NCBI GenBank assembly: GCA_030848925.1 | Contig: JANFFA010000001.1 | Span: forward strand, 372,001-436,000 | DNA from: Rhodalgimonas zhirmunskyi | GTDB taxonomy: Bacteria; Pseudomonadota; Alphaproteobacteria; Rhodobacterales; Rhodobacteraceae | Length of the DNA stretch: 64,000 nucleotides | Direction of reading: 5' to 3' | Part shown: positions 51,914 to 62,056 of the stretch, piece after piece | How positions within the stretch are numbered: position 1 is the stretch's first letter | Layout: every line of letters starts with the position of its first letter | Translations under genes and position numbers: made by a program | The notes under the pieces: model-generated | Told to the model about the DNA's origin: nothing | The model's input: the letters and a program-made list of their open reading frames with translations, nothing else | The model's database searches: none

Positions 51914-54268
51914 TCAGAACTCTGTCGAGATGGTCAGCTCGAACTGCTGTTCCTTATCCTGCGCTTCTTTCTTGAGCGCCTTGGACCAGTTCAGCCGGAG
52001 CGGGCCGAGAGGGGTAGTCCAAAACATTGACACCCCGGCCACATGACGCGCGCTGAAATCATCATAGAGCGTGTTGCCGTTGGTGGCGTCCAGCCCCCAG
52101 ACTGAGCCGATATCGTAGAACACGCCACCCGAAATTCCATATTCTTCAGGCAGACCCAGCGGGAACTGCGCCTCGAACTGGAGCGTTGCAAAAAAGTTGC
52201 CTCCGAGCGCGTCGTTAATCGTTCCGGCCGAATATTCGCGCGGACCAATGCCATCTACAGTGAAGCCACGGATGACATCATCGCCATAGAGGAACCGATC
52301 CACAACTTGGCTCTGTGCTCCCCCTGAGAAGTTCAAAGCACCACCCGCCAGCGTGGCCCGCAACGTGACTTCCTCGTTGAGGATCTTGGTCTGGGCTTGC
52401 AGACGGCCCACCGTCTTGATGTAGGTCGCATCCCCTCCGACGCCACCGAAATCTTGCTCGAATTGCAAAAGCATGCCGGCGTTGGGGTTCAGCCCGGTAA
52501 GCCGCGTATCGTAGGTATAGCCATAGCCCAACGAAGACAGGCTTCGCGCACCAGCGGTTTCTTCAGCGGCAAGGATCAAGCCGCTGCCAGTGTAATTATC
52601 GATCCCCGCATGTGAGAATTTGTAGTTCAGATCCAGTCGGGCGTTCTCGCCCAGCGGGAATTCAAGGCCGAACTGAAGCTTCGCGCGATTGGTATCATAG
52701 TCCGAGTTGTAGGACTCGGTTTCAGTATAACCGATATCGAAGTGAAACTTGACATCGCGGCCAAGGAAGGCCGGCTCGGCAAAATAGAGACCATAGGTCT
52801 TGTTGTCGGTCGCCCCCGAGAGCGACAACCTGACTTCCTGACCACGGCCGAGGAAGTTCTTTTCCTGAAACTGCACAACGAGACCGAAACCATTGTCCGT
52901 CGAAAAGGTACCGCCGAACGAAAGCGAACCCGTTGTCGTTTCCTCAACATTCACATCCACGACCACTTTGTCCGGGCTCGAACCTTCTCGCGCGTTGACA
53001 TCCGTGTTGGAAAAGAAACCGAGCGCCCTGATCCTTTCAGCCGCCTCGCGCACTTCACGCGGGTTGAAGGGATCGCCCTCAGCCGTCCGAAACTGGCGTC
53101 GGATAACGCGGTCAAGCGTAGTTGCGTTGCCTTCGATATCGATCCTTTCGACGAAGACGCGTGGTCCCTTGCTCATCACGAACTCGACGTCGAGCGTCAG
53201 ATCGCGATCATTACGGGTGATCCGCGGTTCGACCCGTAGAAAGTCGATACCCTTCTTCAGCGCGAGACGTTCCAAGCGGGCGATCGAATTCTCAACAAGG
53301 CTCGGCGAATAGACGATCCCAGAGCGAAGCTTCAGAGCTTGGCGGAACTCGTCCGCATCCGCATTGGGCATCTCGCTTGACACGCTGATTTCGCCGAACC
53401 GGAATTGCTGACCTTCCTGCACGTTGAAGGTCAGGAAATAACCGTCACGTTCATTGGCGAGTTCTGCGTTCACACCCGTGGTCCGGAAATCGATATAGCC
53501 ACGAGACAGGTAGAAATCGCGCAAGACTTGTTCGTCGAACTGCAGACGGTCCTCTACGAAGCTGTCTTTCTTGATCAGGGCCCTCAGCAGACCTGCCTGC
53601 TTTGATTCCAGAACGCGGCGCAAACGACGGTCCGAGAACGCCTGGTTCCCGACAAACCCGATCCGTTCGACTTCCGTCACCTTGCCTTCGAAAATCTCGA
53701 AAACGAGGTCGACACGGTTGTTGCTTCGGCGAATGATCTTCGGGCTTACCCGCGCACTGACGCGACCGTTCTGGTTATAAGCATCAGCGATGGTTTCGGC
53801 GTCGCGTTCGGCCTGCGCCGGATTGAAGACGAGCCGCGACTTGGATTCGATGAACCGGGCAAGGTCTTCGTCCTTGAGGCGCTTGTTGCCCTCAAAGTTG
53901 ATCTTGTTGATCGTCGGATATTCCGTGACCGCAATGACAAGCGTCGAACCTCGCGGTTCGATGGTCACTGTTTCGAACAAGCCAGAAGCCAGGATACGCT
54001 GATACGCGTCATTGAGTTCTGCTCCGCTGACGGCCTGTCCTCGCGCAATTCCAGCGTAAGACAGAATCGTTCCCGTCTCGATCCGCTTGTTTCCATCGAT
54101 CTGAACAGTGCTGAAGCGATAGCTTTGCGCATAGGCAACATCTGGTATAGTTGCGACGCCCGCTGCCAAACCCATTGATACAGCGATACAAATCGCCGGA
54201 AGGGAAAGCTTGCTTGCTGTGTTTTGCTCGATTAGGCCCGTTTGCCGGCCCCGCGTTTTATTGGTCAT
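51914..54268 (-). CDS. bamA: Outer membrane protein assembly factor BamA
   Basis: This 784-residue Omp85 protein has a signal region (SLPAICIAVSMGLAAGVATIPDVAYAQ) and five POTRA domains (about residues 48-440; for example YRFSTVQIDGNKRI, FVERIDIEGNATTLDRVIRRQFRTAEGDPFN). The C-terminal 16-strand barrel has the lock motif region VRGF as IRGFTVDGIG, and it ends in an aromatic (STEF). It is the core of the BAM complex that inserts outer-membrane proteins. A terminator 75 bases upstream separates it from the small gene before it, so it has its own promoter. Confidence 0.97.
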   Translation of the reverse strand: MTNKTRGRQTGLIEQNTASKLSLPAICIAVSMGLAAGVATIPDVAYAQSYRFSTVQIDGNKRIETGTILSYAGIARGQAVSGAELNDAYQRILASGLFETVTIEPRGSTLVIAVTEYPTINKINFEGNKRLKDEDLARFIESKSRLVFNPAQAERDAETIADAYNQNGRVSARVSPKIIRRSNNRVDLVFEIFEGKVTEVERIGFVGNQAFSDRRLRRVLESKQAGLLRALIKKDSFVEDRLQFDEQVLRDFYLSRGYIDFRTTGVNAELANERDGYFLTFNVQEGQQFRFGEISVSSEMPNADADEFRQALKLRSGIVYSPSLVENSIARLERLALKKGIDFLRVEPRITRNDRDLTLDVEFVMSKGPRVFVERIDIEGNATTLDRVIRRQFRTAEGDPFNPREVREAAERIRALGFFSNTDVNAREGSSPDKVVVDVNVEETTTGSLSFGGTFSTDNGFGLVVQFQEKNFLGRGQEVRLSLSGATDNKTYGLYFAEPAFLGRDVKFHFDIGYTETESYNSDYDTNRAKLQFGLEFPLGENARLDLNYKFSHAGIDNYTGSGLILAAEETAGARSLSSLGYGYTYDTRLTGLNPNAGMLLQFEQDFGGVGGDATYIKTVGRLQAQTKILNEEVTLRATLAGGALNFSGGAQSQVVDRFLYGDDVIRGFTVDGIGPREYSAGTINDALGGNFFATLQFEAQFPLGLPEEYGISGGVFYDIGSVWGLDATNGNTLYDDFSARHVAGVSMFWTTPLGPLRLNWSKALKKEAQDKEQQFELTISTEF

Positions 54269-54343
54269 TTAACTACCCGGTCAGACACCCTTGAAGCCTG
54301 ACTAAAGATAATACCGCAACTTGTCAAAAACACAAAATGTAGA

Positions 54344-54361
54344 GCCGCCCGAACGGACGGC
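54344..54361 (-). terminator. Terminator upstream of bamA
   Basis: Read on the minus strand, GCCGTCC, a GTTC loop and GGGCGGC pair over 7 bp (one G-U) and are followed by T-rich sequence (TACATTTTGTGTTTTT). It would end the transcript of the 43-codon gene. Confidence 0.65.
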
Positions 54362-54417
54362 CCCTGTAACATGACGTGAATTGATTTATGTGGCGAGTCT
54401 TACCCGCCTTGGCACCC

Positions 54418-54549
54418 TCAGTTCACAAGAGAACCGAAGTAGCCCCCGGCAAGCAGCGCTACTAGGATGGTGCCAACATAGAGAAGCCGGTCCCAGTTCA
54501 AGTCCCACAGGAGATGAAGTCCACGGTATCCTTGTGCGATCGTATGCAT
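54418..54549 (-). CDS. Very small membrane protein (43 aa)
   Basis: A 43-codon frame reads MHTIAQGYRGLHLLWDLNWD, then RLLYVGTILVALLAGGYFGSLVN and stop. It has an amphipathic N-terminal part and one hydrophobic helix with the small-residue motif LLAGGYFG. AAAGG is found upstream and a terminator follows within 60 bases, so it looks like a complete small transcription unit. A similar short protein is, in my recollection, conserved in Rhodobacteraceae. No function is known. The next 237 bases (54550-54786) show no other gene. Confidence 0.6.
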   Translation of the reverse strand: MHTIAQGYRGLHLLWDLNWDRLLYVGTILVALLAGGYFGSLVN

Positions 54550-54786
54550 GTCCTGGCCTTTCGTTCTCGCGCTTACCACTTACACCGGCAAGGTATGACG
54601 CGCGAATGTGGCGCTGGATTGGACCAATTGTGGCTAAATTTGGGCGCTTACATCTCGACAAAAGTCATGCGTCGCCGCCTGCCTGAGACAATCGTATCGA
54701 TCTAGACCCGGACGGATCCGGAACCCCAAGCAGTACAATGGTCATCGCTTTGATTGAGACGCCGCAGTCTTGAACCGTGAAAATGC

Positions 54787-55209
54787 CTAGAGGTCGATCT
54801 CTTCGCCCGCGGGGTTCGTATCATCCGGCGTTTTTTCCGCCTCACTCTTTGGATCGCGGGGTATCTTGCGCCGAATGATGATATCGCCGTTCGGCAACAT
54901 TTCTGGAGCTTGATAGGCGGTGATATCGTCAATCTTCCCAATCAGTTCGGCGAGAGCTGGACCCATCTCATCCAAAAAAACCTTCAGCTTGGGTTCTATC
55001 TTTTCACCAAAGAGCTGCAGGTCATCGAGAGCAGGTTCCATTTCTTTTATCATACCGCGCATGAAGAGTTTTGCCCCCTCTTCAATGAGGGAAAGCCCCT
55101 CGGCGGCGTCTTGCTTCCCATCTAGTCCGTCGTCCTGCGCGGTGGCAGGCGTCACGAGCATCCAAATTGAAAGCGTGAGAGCGCAAGTCGTATGAATAAA
55201 ACGTTTCAT
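54787..55209 (-). CDS. Secreted Rhodobacteraceae-type hypothetical protein
   Basis: This 140-residue protein has a signal peptide (MKRFIHTTCALTLSIWMLVTPATAQ). The mature part is acidic and helical: SLIEEGAKLFMRGMIKEMEPALDDL, then FLDEMGPALAELIGKIDDITAY and the motif PEMLPNGDIIIRRK before an acidic tail ending EEIDL. I recall the same layout in secreted Rhodobacteraceae proteins that are sometimes labelled AAA+ ATPase, but no P-loop is present. It probably acts in the periplasm; function unknown. Confidence 0.8.
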   Translation of the reverse strand: MKRFIHTTCALTLSIWMLVTPATAQDDGLDGKQDAAEGLSLIEEGAKLFMRGMIKEMEPALDDLQLFGEKIEPKLKVFLDEMGPALAELIGKIDDITAYQAPEMLPNGDIIIRRKIPRDPKSEAEKTPDDTNPAGEEIDL

Positions 55210-55240
55210 GAGACGATCATAACGCATATCACATCGCTTT

Positions 55241-56272
55241 TTAAGCTGGAAGATCGATGTCGATCGTAACCGGAAAATGATCCGACGCAGTTACCAAAGC
55301 ATCGCGCAACTCAGGCAAGTTAAAGCAGTCAGGGTCATCGAATGGATGCCAGATACGCCAGCTTGGTCGGAAATCCATCAGATCTGAAGAAATCATGATG
55401 TAGTCCAGCAAAGCCTGAAGGTACTGCTTGTGCTCCGCGATATAGAATCTGGCGCTCGAGGGCTGCGCGCCAAACCGGCTTTGCAGAACTTGGCGGGCAT
55501 GCGGATCAATGAGCGGGGCGCCCTCGCCTTCGCCCATTACGATTTCGACTGAGGACCGACCAAACAAATCTTCATATTCATCAAGCCCTGGTCCGTCGTT
55601 CATATCTCCCAATACTACAACCGGCGTGCCTTCTAACAGATGCTCGGATATACGCCTGCGCAACCAAATCGCCTGTGCCAATTGCTTGCGCCGGTTCTGG
55701 ATTGCAACACGCATCACTTGGTTTGGATCCCGTGCGCCATGAGGTGCCTTTGACTTCAGATGCGCACCAATCATGCGAAAACGAAATCCAGCCATGGTTT
55801 CGCAAGCCAACTCCAGAGGGGGCTTTGAAAAGGTCACGAGATCTTCTGTGGCATCGATATCGAGGTCGATCCGAAACGTCCCATCAAAACGAGGCGCCGC
55901 AGCAGACCCTTTCTTGCCTGTCGGGTCACCCAGCGGGTCATGCCAAACGCGCAAGACGTCGGGATCATGCATGAGCGCGATTTCCTGCTGCGTATCATTG
56001 GAAAATCCGATCACAGCACGACGCGCACGCAGGCCAAAGGCACGAGCGAAGTTTTCCAGTGCGTCTGTGGTCGACCGCCGCGAGTTTTTGTCCGGCGCTT
56101 CGATCACCATGACGGCATCTGCATCCAGTGCGGTAAAAACGATGCCAAGCGCCTCAAGTTGGGCCGCCCGTGTTACGTTCTGACGTCCGGACCAACGGTC
56201 ATCCATTAAAAGAGCATCGTCATCGTCGAAGAGATTGCTGAACCATTCGACATTGTACGTGGCGATCCGCAT
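55241..56272 (-). CDS. Endonuclease/exonuclease/phosphatase family protein
   Basis: This 343-residue EEP-fold phosphodiesterase-type enzyme shows the metal and catalytic motifs TYNVEWF (residues 4-10), VIEAPD in place of the usual QE motif, GAHLKSKA, VLGDMNDGP, LDYIMIS and the terminal SDHFPV. It could cleave phosphodiesters in nucleic acids, phosphoinositide-like or other small substrates. No signal peptide is evident. It lies six bases behind the TerB-DnaJ gene, so the two form an operon. Confidence 0.9.
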   Translation of the reverse strand: MRIATYNVEWFSNLFDDDDALLMDDRWSGRQNVTRAAQLEALGIVFTALDADAVMVIEAPDKNSRRSTTDALENFARAFGLRARRAVIGFSNDTQQEIALMHDPDVLRVWHDPLGDPTGKKGSAAAPRFDGTFRIDLDIDATEDLVTFSKPPLELACETMAGFRFRMIGAHLKSKAPHGARDPNQVMRVAIQNRRKQLAQAIWLRRRISEHLLEGTPVVVLGDMNDGPGLDEYEDLFGRSSVEIVMGEGEGAPLIDPHARQVLQSRFGAQPSSARFYIAEHKQYLQALLDYIMISSDLMDFRPSWRIWHPFDDPDCFNLPELRDALVTASDHFPVTIDIDLPA

Positions 56273-56278
56273 CGCGGG

Positions 56279-56965
56279 TCAGTCCTTTTTTCGCGTCGCC
56301 TGAATTGTCTCCCAGGCTTGGTTAATCGCGATCAACCGCTTCTCGGCAAGCGCTGTGGCCTCATCAGGCAGACCGCGGGCACGCATCCGGTCGGGGTGGC
56401 TTTCCCGGACCTGCGCGCGCCAAACAGCGCGAATCTCGTCAAGTGGCATATCTGGCGAAACGCCCAACACACTATAAGGTTCGGGCGCGGCATCTGGCAC
56501 GAAACGTGCGCGCAAGGCGGCAAAACGCGACTCGCTCATCCCGAAAATACGGGCGACTGAGGCAAGAAACTCGTCTTCGTTCGGGTGATAGTTTCCGTCT
56601 GCCATGGCAATGTGAAACAGCCCTTCCATCAGATCACAGAAGACATCCGGCCCATCACCGAACATGGCCTTGATCTTGCGAGCGTACTCTTCGTACCCGG
56701 CAATATCCTTGCGAGCGAGGTTGAACACGCGCGCCGCGCCGGCTTCGTCCTCCGCCGCGATCTGGAATACCTCTCGAAAAGCCGTCACTTCGTCGCGGGT
56801 AACCTGCCCATCGGCCTTGGCCATCTTGGCCCCAAGCGCCACGACGGCGATGGTAAATGCGATTGAACGCTCCGGAGGAGCACGCAAATGATCAAAAACC
56901 GCAGAAAGCGGCTCGCCCTTGGAAAGTGCCGAGACGGCGGCGGAGATACGGGTCCAGATCGACAT
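56279..56965 (-). CDS. TerB-DnaJ (DjlA-like) co-chaperone
   Basis: This 228-residue protein has an N-terminal TerB-like helical domain (about residues 30-155; FTIAVVALGAKMAKADGQVTRDEV and LFHIAMADGNYHPNEDEFL) and a C-terminal J domain (about 162-226) with HPD in RESHPDRMRARG. The order is that of DjlA, but the N-terminal membrane segment of DjlA is not obvious. It would stimulate DnaK ATPase in a specialised setting. Confidence 0.88.
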   Translation of the reverse strand: MSIWTRISAAVSALSKGEPLSAVFDHLRAPPERSIAFTIAVVALGAKMAKADGQVTRDEVTAFREVFQIAAEDEAGAARVFNLARKDIAGYEEYARKIKAMFGDGPDVFCDLMEGLFHIAMADGNYHPNEDEFLASVARIFGMSESRFAALRARFVPDAAPEPYSVLGVSPDMPLDEIRAVWRAQVRESHPDRMRARGLPDEATALAEKRLIAINQAWETIQATRKKD

Positions 56966-57108
56966 GCCGGCAGTTGTAACGGGTTCATGCGTCGCTGTCA
57001 GACGGAATTTGGTGCGTCAACGCATGATGTTGTGTGCTTTTCAGAGAGAAGTCGCCATTCCAGACACTGCTCTAGCACTCCATCTTGGATGCACGTCGCG
57101 AACAGCCG

Positions 57109-57585
57109 CTAAAGAAAGCGCTGCATAAGAATAAGATCCATCCAGCGTCCAAACTTGCGGCCGACTTCCGGCAAGCGTGCCACTTCCGAAAAGCCAAGCG
57201 CCGCATGGAACGCGCGCCCATCCGGGTTCTCGGCACTTACCCCAGCAAAAAGGGAATGCAATCCCTGACCACGCGCGACATCGAACAAAGCCTCCATCAA
57301 GGCGCGCCCATGCCCCCTGCCCTGAAGTTCCGGCGACAAAATTACGGTATGCTCGCCCGTATGCGCATAACCGACACCACCGCGAAACTGAAACACAGTA
57401 GCAAACCCCGCAAGCGTCCCATTGTCATCCGCGACCAGAAATCCGGGACCCCTCTCTTGAATCAACATCTCGACATCTTCTCGGGTCTTCTCGCTCGAGT
57501 TGAACGTTACAGATGTATTGCGAATGAAGTAATTCCAGAGCGCAACAATATCAGGCGCATCCGCCGTCAACGCCTGACGTATCAT
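57109..57585 (-). CDS. GNAT N-acetyltransferase, phosphinothricin-acetyltransferase-like
   Basis: This 158-residue GNAT-fold protein has the acetyl-CoA loop LQGRGHGRALMEAL, the N-terminal NTSVTFNSSEKT, and the C-terminal AFHAALGFSEVARLPEVGRKFGRWMD that is characteristic of the PAT/MddA subgroup acting on phosphinothricin- or methionine-sulfone-like amines. The physiological substrate is uncertain. The start codon overlaps the VOC gene's stop as ATGA. Confidence 0.9.
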   Translation of the reverse strand: MIRQALTADAPDIVALWNYFIRNTSVTFNSSEKTREDVEMLIQERGPGFLVADDNGTLAGFATVFQFRGGVGYAHTGEHTVILSPELQGRGHGRALMEALFDVARGQGLHSLFAGVSAENPDGRAFHAALGFSEVARLPEVGRKFGRWMDLILMQRFL

Positions 57586-58199
57586 GAGATGACTTTCTCA
57601 CCGTCGGGCCCGTCAAAAACGGCCTCAAGGCTCGTCGAACCTTGTTCAAATTTTATGCGCGGATCGTCAAGAATAGGGCCCAGATTGGCCCGTAATGTTT
57701 CGGCGTCTGGATGACGAACAGTAAGCTGCCGAAGTTTCAATCCACTGCTTGGAAGGCGCGTCGAAGGATGCGGACTTGACCCCCAAGAGATAACAGCGGG
57801 AAACGCTGCGTCGAACGGCAAGTGCCCGTCCTCTCCGGCTACCATCATCCACCGTAAATCTCCACGTGTCAGCTCCATTGGCACCCCCATACCTATAGGT
57901 GCTTTTGCAAGCGCGGCATCGATGTCATTCGTTTGGCATATCCAATTTGTCAGACGGGGCGCGCCAGAAAAATCATCAAGATCGAACCATCGGCGTTGGC
58001 CCGGGTCCGGTGCATCAGGGTCGATCGCGATCAGTTCGAAGTAAACGCCCTCTTCCAAACCCAAGAGCATGTTGTGCGTGCCTAGTTTTGTATGCTTGCC
58101 CCCGGGCTGAAGTGACCGCGCCAAACGCTCCTCGACCCAGTCTCGCCCGTCGTTGAGATTTTCGCAAGAAACGGCGAGATGGTCGAGATGCAACATCAT
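57582..58199 (-). CDS. VOC/glyoxalase-like protein
   Basis: This 205-residue protein opens with LHLDHLAVSCENLNDGRDWVEERL, the first beta-alpha-beta unit of the vicinal-oxygen-chelate fold, with a potential metal His. GTHNMLLGLEEGVYFELIAIDPDAP contains the Glu of the first module. It resembles the Glyoxalase_3 type rather than glyoxalase I. The substrate is unknown. ATGA overlaps at both ends link it to the GNAT and MAPEG genes. Confidence 0.85.
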   Translation of the reverse strand: MMLHLDHLAVSCENLNDGRDWVEERLARSLQPGGKHTKLGTHNMLLGLEEGVYFELIAIDPDAPDPGQRRWFDLDDFSGAPRLTNWICQTNDIDAALAKAPIGMGVPMELTRGDLRWMMVAGEDGHLPFDAAFPAVISWGSSPHPSTRLPSSGLKLRQLTVRHPDAETLRANLGPILDDPRIKFEQGSTSLEAVFDGPDGEKVIS

Positions 58200-58693
58200 A
58201 TGATCCAGATAGCTAGAGCCCAGACTAGGACGATAATCGTAGGATAGAAACTGGCGGCAAAACCAAAGGCGCGCAAGGGCGGAGACAGGTGATACCCGCC
58301 CCAGAAAGCCAGCCGTGATATCAGAAAGCCGCCCCCCAGCATCAAGACCACCCCCGGCCCGGAGGTGACCAGAAGCGTACCTGCCGCAGGCCAGACCGCC
58401 ATAGCCAGAACCAATTGTTCGATGCTGTTTTGTAAAACACGCGCATCGATATCACCGGGCGACCCGGGCAAGTAGGGTTGCCCATCGATCAATGTATCAT
58501 CAAAGAAACGCCGGGCGGCCTGTCGCGCGATGACAAGCAACGGCACGATTGCCGCCAACAGAAACGCCAAGGCCAGCATCCAGTTGAAACTGAAAATGGG
58601 AATCCGCACATAAACCGTGCCGATAAAGATAAGCGCCATACCCCAGGCAAGGCCCAAGGCCATCCCGATCATTATTTTTGTGCGTTTGGGCAT
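58196..58693 (-). CDS. MAPEG-family membrane protein
   Basis: This 165-residue protein has four hydrophobic helices and the MAPEG landmark RVLQNSIEQLVLAMAV (Arg-x-x-Gln-Asn-x-x-Glu) at about residues 85-100. Members are glutathione-dependent or otherwise uncharacterised membrane enzymes. A VOC enzyme in the same operon would fit glutathione chemistry, but this is inference. It is first gene of the MAPEG-VOC-GNAT operon. Confidence 0.82.
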   Translation of the reverse strand: MPKRTKIMIGMALGLAWGMALIFIGTVYVRIPIFSFNWMLALAFLLAAIVPLLVIARQAARRFFDDTLIDGQPYLPGSPGDIDARVLQNSIEQLVLAMAVWPAAGTLLVTSGPGVVLMLGGGFLISRLAFWGGYHLSPPLRAFGFAASFYPTIIVLVWALAIWII

Positions 58694-58809
58694 GCGCCCT
58701 CCCCCGCTTCTTAGCCGCTAAAGTTGCATACTCGTGACTGCAACACGTCCGGAAAAAGCCAACTCAGCAGATGCGCCGCGCCGAAGAATTCCCACCGGCG
58801 CGCCGTTGT

Positions 58810-60939
58810 TCATTTTCGTGCGCTACGGATCAGGTTCAGGATATCCTGCGCAGCATGGGGAATGTTGGTGCCGGGACCAAAGATCGCCTTCACGCCTGCT
58901 TTTTTCAGGAACTCATAGTCTTGCTGCGGAATGACACCACCGCAGATAACGATGATATCCTCTGCACCCTTCTCTTTAAGCGCATCGATCAACTGAGGAG
59001 CCAACGTTTTGTGCCCCGCTGCCTGCGATGAGATTCCGACAACGTGCACGTCATTGTCAACCGCGTCCTGAGCCGCCTCTTCCGGCGTCTGGAACAGAGG
59101 GCCGACATCCACGTCAAAGCCGATGTCGGCAAAGGCTGTTGCGATCACCTTAGCGCCACGATCATGCCCATCCTGCCCCATCTTGACGACCAAAAGGCGC
59201 GGACGGCGGCCTTCTTCTGCTGCGAATTCTTCGATCGATTTCTGGATTGCAGCAAAGCCTTCGTCACCTTCATAGGCAGCGCCATAGACGCCTGCCAAGG
59301 TTTTCACCTCTGCGCGATGACGGCCGAATTCCTTTTCCATAGCCATGCTGATTTCCCCCACGCTGGCCCGCGCCCGGGCGGCCTCAACCGCCGCTTCCAG
59401 AAGATTGCCGCCTTCCTTGCTCCGGCGCGTGAGCTCGTCCAACGCGGCGCTGCAGGCCGCTTCATCGCGACTTGAGCGCATCTTTTCGAGCCGCGCGATC
59501 TGCGACTCGCGCACAGCCATGTTGTCGACATCGAGGATGTCGATCGCGTCCTCTTTCGCAAGACGATATTTGTTAACGCCGACGATCACTTCTTCGCCGC
59601 GGTCAATCCTAGCTTGCCGGGTAGCGGCACTCTCTTCGATCCGAAGCTTGGGCATACCGGAGGCGACCGCTTTGGTCATTCCGCCCATTTCCTCGACCTC
59701 TTGGATCAAAGCCCATGCCTTGTCAGCCAGTTCAGAGGTCAGGCTTTCGACGTAGTAAGAGCCAGCGAGCGGATCGACGACGTTGGTAATCCCGGTCTCT
59801 TCCTGAAGGATGAGCTGAGTATTCCGGGCGATACGCGCTGAAAACTCGGTTGGCAAAGCGATGGCTTCATCGAGAGCATTGGTGTGCAGACTTTGCGTGC
59901 CACCGAGCGCCGCCGACATAGCTTCATATGCCGTGCGGATAACATTGTTGTATGGATCCTGCTCCTGAAGACTGACCCCAGAAGTCTGACAATGTGTTCT
60001 CAGCATTTTGGAGCGCTCGTTCTGAGCGCCGAATTCAGTCATGATCCGGTGCCACAGCTGACGTGCGGCACGCAGCTTGGCCGCCTCCATGAAGAAATTC
60101 ATTCCGATCGCGAAGAAGAAGCTCAGCCGACCGGCAAACTTATCAACATCCATACCAGCGTTAATCGCGGCGCGTACGTACTCCCGGCCATCTGCCAGCG
60201 TGTAGGCGAGCTCTTGGACGAGGTTCGCGCCCGCTTCCTGCATGTGGTAGCCGGAGATCGAGATCGAGTTGAATTTAGGCATCTCGTTTGAAGTATATTC
60301 GATGATGTCCGAAATGATCCGCATCGAAGGCTCGGGCGGATAGATGTATGTGTTTCGAACCATGAATTCTTTAAGGATGTCATTCTGGATTGTGCCCGAA
60401 AGCACAGAGCGATCATGGCCCTGTTCCTCGCCGGTCACGATAAAATTGGCGAGAATGGGAATGACAGCACCATTCATCGTCATCGAAACCGAGACCTTGT
60501 CGAGCGGAATGCCGTCGAAGAGGATTTTCATATCCTCAACGCTGTCGATGGCCACCCCCGCCTTGCCAACGTCGCCCACCACACGCGGGTGATCACTGTC
60601 ATAGCCGCGGTGCGTGGCCAGGTCGAAGGCAACAGAAACGCCCTGCTGACCCGCCGCAAGCGCTTTGCGATAAAACGCGTTGGACTCCTCTGCGGTAGAA
60701 AACCCCGCATACTGCCGTATGGTCCACGGACGGCCCGCATACATCGTGGCTTTGACCCCGCGTGTGAAGGGGCCGAAGCCAGGCATTTCACCCATCTGCG
60801 GAAGACCTTTTACGTCCTCGTCGGTATAGAGCGGCTTGACGGCAATACCCTCGAGGGTGTTCCAATTAAGGTCATCAAGGCTGCGGCCACGCAGTTCTTT
60901 CTCAGCCAGCTTGCGCCAAGCTTCCGTTTTCTCCGTCAT
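58810..60939 (-). CDS. scpA: Methylmalonyl-CoA mutase
   Basis: This 709-residue single-chain B12 enzyme interconverts methylmalonyl-CoA and succinyl-CoA. Substrate-binding segments are [26 protein letters not shown] and [16 protein letters not shown]. The C-terminal cobalamin domain has DGHDRGAKV (His ligand), GISSQAAGH and [10 protein letters not shown] used ATG 60939 (MTEKTEAW), about eight bases from GAGG; ATG 60945 is closer to it. The pccA gene nearby supplies the upstream step. The ethylmalonyl-CoA mutase alternative is less likely from these motifs. Confidence 0.95.
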   Translation of the reverse strand: MTEKTEAWRKLAEKELRGRSLDDLNWNTLEGIAVKPLYTDEDVKGLPQMGEMPGFGPFTRGVKATMYAGRPWTIRQYAGFSTAEESNAFYRKALAAGQQGVSVAFDLATHRGYDSDHPRVVGDVGKAGVAIDSVEDMKILFDGIPLDKVSVSMTMNGAVIPILANFIVTGEEQGHDRSVLSGTIQNDILKEFMVRNTYIYPPEPSMRIISDIIEYTSNEMPKFNSISISGYHMQEAGANLVQELAYTLADGREYVRAAINAGMDVDKFAGRLSFFFAIGMNFFMEAAKLRAARQLWHRIMTEFGAQNERSKMLRTHCQTSGVSLQEQDPYNNVIRTAYEAMSAALGGTQSLHTNALDEAIALPTEFSARIARNTQLILQEETGITNVVDPLAGSYYVESLTSELADKAWALIQEVEEMGGMTKAVASGMPKLRIEESAATRQARIDRGEEVIVGVNKYRLAKEDAIDILDVDNMAVRESQIARLEKMRSSRDEAACSAALDELTRRSKEGGNLLEAAVEAARARASVGEISMAMEKEFGRHRAEVKTLAGVYGAAYEGDEGFAAIQKSIEEFAAEEGRRPRLLVVKMGQDGHDRGAKVIATAFADIGFDVDVGPLFQTPEEAAQDAVDNDVHVVGISSQAAGHKTLAPQLIDALKEKGAEDIIVICGGVIPQQDYEFLKKAGVKAIFGPGTNIPHAAQDILNLIRSARK

Positions 60940-60967
60940 CGTCATGTCCTCTTTTATAAGTCCCGGA

Positions 60968-61879
60968 CTAGGCGGCTGTTTGGCCAGCCGTCTCAAGCCA
61001 AGGACATTGGTCACTGTCTTGTTTATCTTCTAGTAGTGTTGCGAAACCACCGCCGCCCGCTGTTAGCCAAAACAGATCGTCGGCATAGGTCTCGCGCAAT
61101 ACAAAGCGTTGCTCGGGACTGAAGGGCATCCAGCGCCCCTCCCCGTGTGGAAGCGCTCTCGCTTCAGCGCCTCGTGCCTTCAGTATGGCCCGCAATGCAT
61201 TCATATCGGGGCCGCGATGCACCCATTCACGGGCCTGCTTCATCGGAGGCGCCTCGGGGATCGGAAGTACCGCGGCTAGTTTTCTTTCGGGAACCCCAGC
61301 ATGTGTTTCATGTCGGTGTACCGCAATCTGGACACCGGGAAAGGCGCTGTGCAGATCATTGAGCACATCCCGCCAGCCGCGCGTATTATGCGCTAATTCC
61401 GCCAAATCATCCGCCTTCGGCAAGCGCATGCCTCGGCCAACCCCGAACGCGATTGCCGAAGCCCAGTAGTTGTCAATCGCGCGGATCGACAGAATCAATC
61501 GCTTCACTCTGTTGCCGAAAGCTTCGGCAAAATGCGCGGTGCGCTCGGACGTATCCGGGTAGAGCGCTTTCTGGCGAAGATTGCGGCGCACAGTACCAAG
61601 CATATTCTCGTCACTGACGATCAGGGTATCTATGCCACTGTCTTCCGTAGCGGCGAGCGCGGTCTGCAATCTATCCCTCGCAGCAATGCGTCCGGAAGAA
61701 GCACACTGTGTTTCCCCCGCACCGGGCAATAGTCCTGAAAGCGTTCCACAGCGCCGCGTATGCTTGGGCCCCCAAGCCGCGATGCGCCGGGACAAAAGCC
61801 ATTCGGCGTTCGCATCAAGATAGGCTTGGAACGTCGTTGATGCGGTGCGTTGTGCACCTAGATGAAGGATAACATCCAT
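60968..61879 (-). CDS. Sulfotransferase-like hypothetical protein
   Basis: This 303-residue soluble protein has an N-terminal [19 protein letters not shown], which resembles the PAPS-binding loop of sulfotransferases (G-x-x-R/K-T-x-S/T-T). [20 protein letters not shown] is in the place of the 3'-phosphate-binding Arg/Ser motif. The remainder is not recognisable. Catalysis is unproven. The start at 61879 begins directly before the loop; an upstream extension exists. It ends 28 bases before the mcm start on the same strand, so the two are probably co-transcribed. Confidence 0.65.
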   Translation of the reverse strand: MDVILHLGAQRTASTTFQAYLDANAEWLLSRRIAAWGPKHTRRCGTLSGLLPGAGETQCASSGRIAARDRLQTALAATEDSGIDTLIVSDENMLGTVRRNLRQKALYPDTSERTAHFAEAFGNRVKRLILSIRAIDNYWASAIAFGVGRGMRLPKADDLAELAHNTRGWRDVLNDLHSAFPGVQIAVHRHETHAGVPERKLAAVLPIPEAPPMKQAREWVHRGPDMNALRAILKARGAEARALPHGEGRWMPFSPEQRFVLRETYADDLFWLTAGGGGFATLLEDKQDSDQCPWLETAGQTAA

Positions 61880-62056
61880 TATTGTAAGCACCTTGTCGGC
61901 AAGGCCCGAAAAGACGGACCGGGATGTGAGAACATGGCTCATGATGCCCTCGCATATCTGACAAAGCGCTTAATCCGCGCAAATTTCACAAGCTCCGCCT
62001 CAAACCCTCTCGCATTTGCTCGCGAGCGGGCTATATCTTGAATGACGGGAGAGAAG

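Noticed and set aside
54605-54686. Short plus-strand frame starting MWRWIGPIVAKFG
   Set aside because: Only 26 codons, no ribosome site, and no hydrophobic or motif pattern to support it.
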